Source of the DNA: Rubrobacter sp.
GTDB lineage: Bacteria > Actinomycetota > Rubrobacteria > Rubrobacterales > Rubrobacteraceae
DNA: 39,078 bases
Direction: 5' to 3'
Assembly: GCA_013695475.1 (NCBI GenBank)
Contig: JACDAJ010000003.1
Span: forward strand, 1-39,078
In this document: positions 34,882 to 39,078 of the stretch, one piece after another
Layout: the number at the start of each line of letters is the position of its first letter
Numbering within the stretch: position 1 is the stretch's first letter
Program-made: the position numbers and the translations under genes
The notes under the pieces: model-generated
The model's input: only the letters and a program-made list of their open reading frames with translations
Told to the model about the DNA's origin: nothing
Database searches by the model: none

Positions 34882-37242
34882 TCAATCCTGTCCGGGCGAT
34901 TCGGCGGACTCACCCGCATCCCCCCCGCCCCACTCGAAGATCGAGGCGAGGTCCATGTCCGTCGCCACCACCGAACGGCTCTTCGACCCCTCGTACGGCC
35001 CGACTATGCCCTTCCTCTCCAGCGCGTCAATGATCCTCCCCGCCCGCGAGTACCCGACCCGGAACCGCCTCTGCACCGCGCTCACGCTCGCCTGCTGAGT
35101 CGAGACCACGAAGCTCGCCGCCTCCGGGAGAAGTTCGTCCTCCGGCTCCCCGTCGTCCTCCTTCGCGTTCTTCGGCTCGACGACCTCCTCGATGAACTCG
35201 GGGGCCACCTTGCCCCTGCTCGCCTCCACCGTCGCGTCAACGACCCTCTCGACCTCGTCCTCGGCGATGAACGCTCCTTGAACCCTCGACGGGCGCGACG
35301 CCGAGACCGGCTTGAAAAGCATGTCGCCCATCCCGAGGAGGGCCTCCGCCCCCGGAGTGTCGAGGATGACGCGGGAGTCAACCTGGCTGGAGACCGCGAA
35401 CGCGATGCGGCTCGGGACGTTCGCCTTGATCATGCCCGTTATCACGTCCACGCTCGGCCTCTGCGTCGCAACCACGAGGTGTATCCCGACGGCGCGGGCT
35501 TTCTGCGCGATCCGGATAACCGCGTCCTCGACCTTCGACGCCGCCGTCATCATAAGGTCGGCGAGCTCGTCTATGACGATGACGACGTACGGCATCGGGG
35601 CGTCCGCCTTCGCGTTGTACCCGTCGAGCGACCGGACGCCCTGCGCCTCGAGGACCTCATACCTCCGCTCCATCTCCGAGACAGCCCACGCGAGCGCGTT
35701 CGCCGCCTTCTTCACATCCGTGACGACGGGCGTTATGAGGTGCGGTATCCGGGCGAACGGAGCCATCTCCACCCGCTTCGGGTCTATGAGAACCATCTTG
35801 ACCTGGCGCGGGTCGGTGGTGAGGAGGAGCGAGGTGAGGAGGGCGTTCAGCATCACGCTCTTCCCGCTCCCCGTCGTGCCAGCCACGAGGAGATGCGGCA
35901 TCTCCGCGAGGTTCAGGAAAACCGCCCGGCCCGAAATGTCCTTCCCGAGCCCGACCGGGAGCGCCCAATCCTCGGCCTCCGGATAGTCCTCGAAGATGTC
36001 GCCGAGGGTGACCTTCGCCGGGCGGGTGTTCGGGACTTCCACGCCGACCGCGCTTTTTCCGGGGATCGGGGCGAGGATGCGGACCTCGGTCGCGGCGAGG
36101 GCGTACGCGATGTCCTGCTGGAGATTGCTGATCCTCGAGACCTTCACCCCGCTCCCGAGCCGAAGCTCGTAGCGGGTCACCCTCGGCCCGACGACCGCCC
36201 GGACAACCGTCGCCTCGACCCCGAGGTCGGCGAGAGCCTGCGTGAGGCGCTTGCTCGTCTCGCCCGCGTCGTGCTCGGGGGATCCGCTCCCCATGCTGAG
36301 AAGCGAGAACGGAGGCGGCGTGTATTCCCCCGAAACAACGGCCTCCCGCCTCTCGGGAAGCCCCCCGCCCTCGCGCTTCTTCGGCAGGACGACCTCGAAC
36401 TCGGCGGGCTCCGCGGCTTCGGCGACCTCCGCCTCCGATCCGTCCCCCGAGGGGGCCGCGGCTCCGCCACCGACTCCGTCGCCGGACAATCCGCCCGCGA
36501 GTTCGGCGTATATGCCCTCGACGTTTTGGGGATCGGTCGCCGCAGGATCCCTCCGCGACTTTCGAGAACCCCGGGATCTCCGGGAACCATTTTCTTTCTC
36601 CGCCTCGGCGCGGGCCTTTTTCCGCGCCTCGCGCCTCTCGCCGAGAGCATCCCCGGCGTAGCCGAAGCCGCCCTTCAAAGACTCGAACGCGGCGGCGAAG
36701 GTGACTCCGGTGAGGAGCGAAAGACCGACGAGGAGGAGGAGCGATATGGCGATGACCGCCCCGATCACGCCCGCGACGAAATACACCGCCCCGTATATCC
36801 CACTCCCCACGACCCCGCCCGCCTGCGGATAAAGTTCACTCGCGAAAAGACTCTCGTTCGGAAGCCTCGCCGCGAACGCCGTCGCGGCCCCGAGGAAAAC
36901 GAAGGCCGCCCCGAGAACCCGCCACGCCGGGAGCCTCCGAATGAGGAGGAGAAACCCCGCGAGAGCGGCGAGCGGCGCGAGCGCGAGCCCCGTAGCCCCG
37001 AACAGGCGCGTCAGCGCGAACCGCCCCGCGTCCCCGAGGAAAGCCCCGGCCCCCGTCAAAAACGCCGCCGTCAGGAAAAGCCCGGCGGCGAGAAGGAGTA
37101 TCCCGAAGAACTCCCGCGGCACGCCGTCCGTGAAAACATTTCGGAGGGAGGCGAAAAAACCTCCGCCCCCCTTCCCTGTGCGCTTCTTCGCGCCCGAAGC
37201 ACCTTTCCGGCTCTTCGTCGGCGCTCGTTTCTTCGTAGCCAT
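34882..37242 (-). CDS. ftsK: DNA translocase FtsK/SpoIIIE
   Basis: Four TM segments; PHLLVAGTTGSGKSVMLNALLTSLLL; VVIVIDELADLMM; C-terminal gamma winged helix FRVGYSRAGRIIDALERKGIVGPYEGSKSR. Confidence 0.97.
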   Translation of the reverse strand: MATKKRAPTKSRKGASGAKKRTGKGGGGFFASLRNVFTDGVPREFFGILLLAAGLFLTAAFLTGAGAFLGDAGRFALTRLFGATGLALAPLAALAGFLLLIRRLPAWRVLGAAFVFLGAATAFAARLPNESLFASELYPQAGGVVGSGIYGAVYFVAGVIGAVIAISLLLLVGLSLLTGVTFAAAFESLKGGFGYAGDALGERREARKKARAEAEKENGSRRSRGSRKSRRDPAATDPQNVEGIYAELAGGLSGDGVGGGAAAPSGDGSEAEVAEAAEPAEFEVVLPKKREGGGLPERREAVVSGEYTPPPFSLLSMGSGSPEHDAGETSKRLTQALADLGVEATVVRAVVGPRVTRYELRLGSGVKVSRISNLQQDIAYALAATEVRILAPIPGKSAVGVEVPNTRPAKVTLGDIFEDYPEAEDWALPVGLGKDISGRAVFLNLAEMPHLLVAGTTGSGKSVMLNALLTSLLLTTDPRQVKMVLIDPKRVEMAPFARIPHLITPVVTDVKKAANALAWAVSEMERRYEVLEAQGVRSLDGYNAKADAPMPYVVIVIDELADLMMTAASKVEDAVIRIAQKARAVGIHLVVATQRPSVDVITGMIKANVPSRIAFAVSSQVDSRVILDTPGAEALLGMGDMLFKPVSASRPSRVQGAFIAEDEVERVVDATVEASRGKVAPEFIEEVVEPKNAKEDDGEPEDELLPEAASFVVSTQQASVSAVQRRFRVGYSRAGRIIDALERKGIVGPYEGSKSRSVVATDMDLASIFEWGGGDAGESAESPGQD

Positions 37243-37248
37243 GCGGCT

Positions 37249-37254
37249 AGTTTA
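37249..37254 (-). promoter_or_regulatory. Putative -10 element TAAACT 6 nt upstream of the ftsK ATG (leaderless configuration)
   Basis: Reverse strand TAAACT-agccgc-ATG(37242). Confidence 0.4.
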
Positions 37255-37308
37255 TCGCATGAGCCTCTCGTTCAGATTCAACCACAATATATGGCGTTCA
37301 ACTTCAGC

Positions 37309-38970
37309 TTAAACCTCGACTATTAGCGGGAGTATGATCGGGCGCTTCCGGGTTTTCTGCGAGAGGAACGACGAGAGGTCGCGCCGGATCTCGTTTTTGA
37401 GCTGCCCCCAGTCGGTGACGTTCCGCTTCGCCGTCCTTTGGAGGGTCTTCGTGACGAGTTCCACGGAGCCGTCCATGAGGCCGTTCGCGGTCTGCGGGTC
37501 CATGAAGCCGCGCGAGATGACGTCCGGGGCGCCGAGGAGCGCGCCGGTCTGCGCGTCTATTCGGGCGATGACGACGAACATGCCGTCTTCGGAGAGTTGC
37601 TGACGCTCGCGCATGATCGAGTCGGAATTGTCGGCGAGGCCGCCGCCGTCCACGAGGAACATCCCGGCGGTGACGTTGTCGAGGCGTTCGGCGGAATCGC
37701 CCTTGAATTGCATGACGGCACCGTTCTCCAAAATAAAGATGTTGTCCGAGGAGATGCCCATGCTCATCGCCGTCTCGGCGTGGTGCTTGAGCATCCGGAA
37801 CTCACCGTGGACGGGGACGAGATATTGCGGTTTCAGCAGCGAGAGGACGAGTTTCTGCTCTTCTTGCGCGGCGTGGCCCGAGACGTGGACGGGGACGAGC
37901 GGACTGTACATGACGTCCGCGCCCTTCTTCATCAGGTTGTCAATCGTCCGAAAGACGCCGCGCTCGTTGCCGGGGATCGGGTGCGCGGCGATGACGACGG
38001 TATCGTCCTCCCCCACTTCGATGGAGCGGTGCGTCCCGGCGGCGATGCGCGACAGGGCGGCGAGCGGCTCCCCTTGTGATCCGGTCGTCATGACCACGAG
38101 GTCTTTGTCTGGGACTTTGTTCACGTCGCGGTCTTCGACGATCATGGACGCCGGGAGGTCGAGGTAGCCGAGTTCGCGGGCGATGCCGACGTTCCGGATC
38201 ATGGATCGCCCGGAGAGTCCGACGAGGCGATTGTGCCTTTTGGCGGCCTCGACGACTTGCTGGACGCGGTGGAGGTGCGAGGCGAACGAGGCGACGATGA
38301 TCCGCCCCTTCGCGTGGTCGAAGACCTTGTTCAAAGTCTCCCCGACCGTCCGCTCCGACGGTATATACCCCGGCCTCTCGCTGTTCGTCGAGTCGCCGAA
38401 GTACGCGAGGACACCCTCGTTGCCGAGTTCCGCGAGCCGTCCGAGATCCATCGGCGGCCCCTCGATGGGCGTGAAGTCCACTTTATAGTCGCCGGAGAAC
38501 ACGATCAGTCCGGCATTTGTGCGGAGAGCGATGGCCGCCGCGCCGGGAATGGAGTGGTTCACGTGGATGAACTCGACATTGAAGCCGCCCCGGTCGAAGC
38601 GGTCGCCGTCCTTCACCTCGCGGAGGTCGGCGTTCTTTATGCCGAACTCCTGCAATTTGCTGCGAACGATTCCGAGCGTGATCCGAGTCCCGTAAACCGG
38701 CACGTTGAATTCCCGGAGTACATACGGAATCGCCCCGACGTGATCCTCGTGGCCGTGCGTGAGGACGATCCCCCGAAGCTCCGCCGAATGCTCCCGGAGG
38801 AAAGTGAAGTCCGGGAGGACGATGTCAATGCCGGGCATCTCCTCGTCGGCGAAAGCCATTCCGCAGTCAACGAGGATCATGCCGCTCCCCTGGCGGACGG
38901 CTGTCATATTCTTGCCGATCTCCCCGAGACCACCGAGGGGTATGACCTGCAAAGTATTTTGGTCTAACAA
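37309..38970 (-). CDS. rnj: Ribonuclease J
   Basis: IPLGGLGEIGKNMT, LTHGHEDHVGAIPYVLREF, SGRSMIRNVGIARELGYL; TTG start preceded by aaaggaggt. Confidence 0.95.
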   Translation of the reverse strand: MLDQNTLQVIPLGGLGEIGKNMTAVRQGSGMILVDCGMAFADEEMPGIDIVLPDFTFLREHSAELRGIVLTHGHEDHVGAIPYVLREFNVPVYGTRITLGIVRSKLQEFGIKNADLREVKDGDRFDRGGFNVEFIHVNHSIPGAAAIALRTNAGLIVFSGDYKVDFTPIEGPPMDLGRLAELGNEGVLAYFGDSTNSERPGYIPSERTVGETLNKVFDHAKGRIIVASFASHLHRVQQVVEAAKRHNRLVGLSGRSMIRNVGIARELGYLDLPASMIVEDRDVNKVPDKDLVVMTTGSQGEPLAALSRIAAGTHRSIEVGEDDTVVIAAHPIPGNERGVFRTIDNLMKKGADVMYSPLVPVHVSGHAAQEEQKLVLSLLKPQYLVPVHGEFRMLKHHAETAMSMGISSDNIFILENGAVMQFKGDSAERLDNVTAGMFLVDGGGLADNSDSIMRERQQLSEDGMFVVIARIDAQTGALLGAPDVISRGFMDPQTANGLMDGSVELVTKTLQRTAKRNVTDWGQLKNEIRRDLSSFLSQKTRKRPIILPLIVEV

Positions 38971-38995
38971 AGTATGTGGATACCTCCTTTTGAAG

Positions 38996-39078
38996 CTGGC
39001 CGCCAGTCGGCGTTTCAGCTTGCCGCTTTTCGTTTTTGCTGAAATGCTGACGAGCGAAGCGTGCTGACTGGCGGCTAG
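38996..39078 (-). promoter_or_regulatory. Inverted-repeat structure in the rnj 5' leader (runs to the window end)
   Basis: gccgccagtc (38999-39008)/gactggcggc (39066-39075), extendable outward with a wobble; inner tttcagc (39013-39019)/gctgaaa (39038-39044); ends just before the rnj SD. Confidence 0.55.

Noticed and set aside
33817-37326. 1169-aa open frame on the + strand
   Set aside because: Antisense to rodZ-like and ftsK; low-complexity R/E/P/H-rich translation is typical of shadow ORFs in high-GC DNA
38996-39078. Terminal inverted repeat of a transposon at the window end
   Set aside because: No transposase; arms lie only ~67 bp apart and directly precede the rnj SD, so an RNA leader is a simpler explanation, though the window end limits certainty

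Overview
GC-rich chromosomal window that looks like an actinobacterium of the Rubrobacteria/Thermoleophilia type (inferred from gene order and families, not proven). It holds two largely co-directional core clusters that converge near 23.85 kb. The + strand reads recN(3' end)-steA-mctB/steB-GT2-MraY/WecA-like-pyrG-small ORF-DUF3866-ald-scpA-scpB-rluB-aroA-cmk-plsC-der-fused nucleotidyltransferase/phosphohexomutase-like-rsiG-like-zinc-ribbon/FHA-ftsR-like MerR-apt-tyrosine recombinase. The - strand, in transcription order, reads rnj-ftsK-rodZ-like-recA-recX-rny-small membrane protein-HATPase-miaB-miaA-hflX-ribD-like reductase-small secreted acidic protein. I see no classical mobile element, CRISPR array, tRNA or rRNA. 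The most interesting signals are: a one-motif RsiG-type c-di-GMP-binding candidate at the head of an FHA/FtsR/apt/recombinase operon; a recurrent TA(T/A)ACT-N6-7-start-codon arrangement suggesting leaderless transcripts; a ~100-bp interspersed repeat (3 copies, both strands) that supplies the mctB stop codon; long hairpin-rich spacers confined to the + strand cluster; structured leaders before recA and rnj; and an 18-bp perfect hairpin at the convergent junction. All calls come from reading the sequence and supplied translations; no searches were run.
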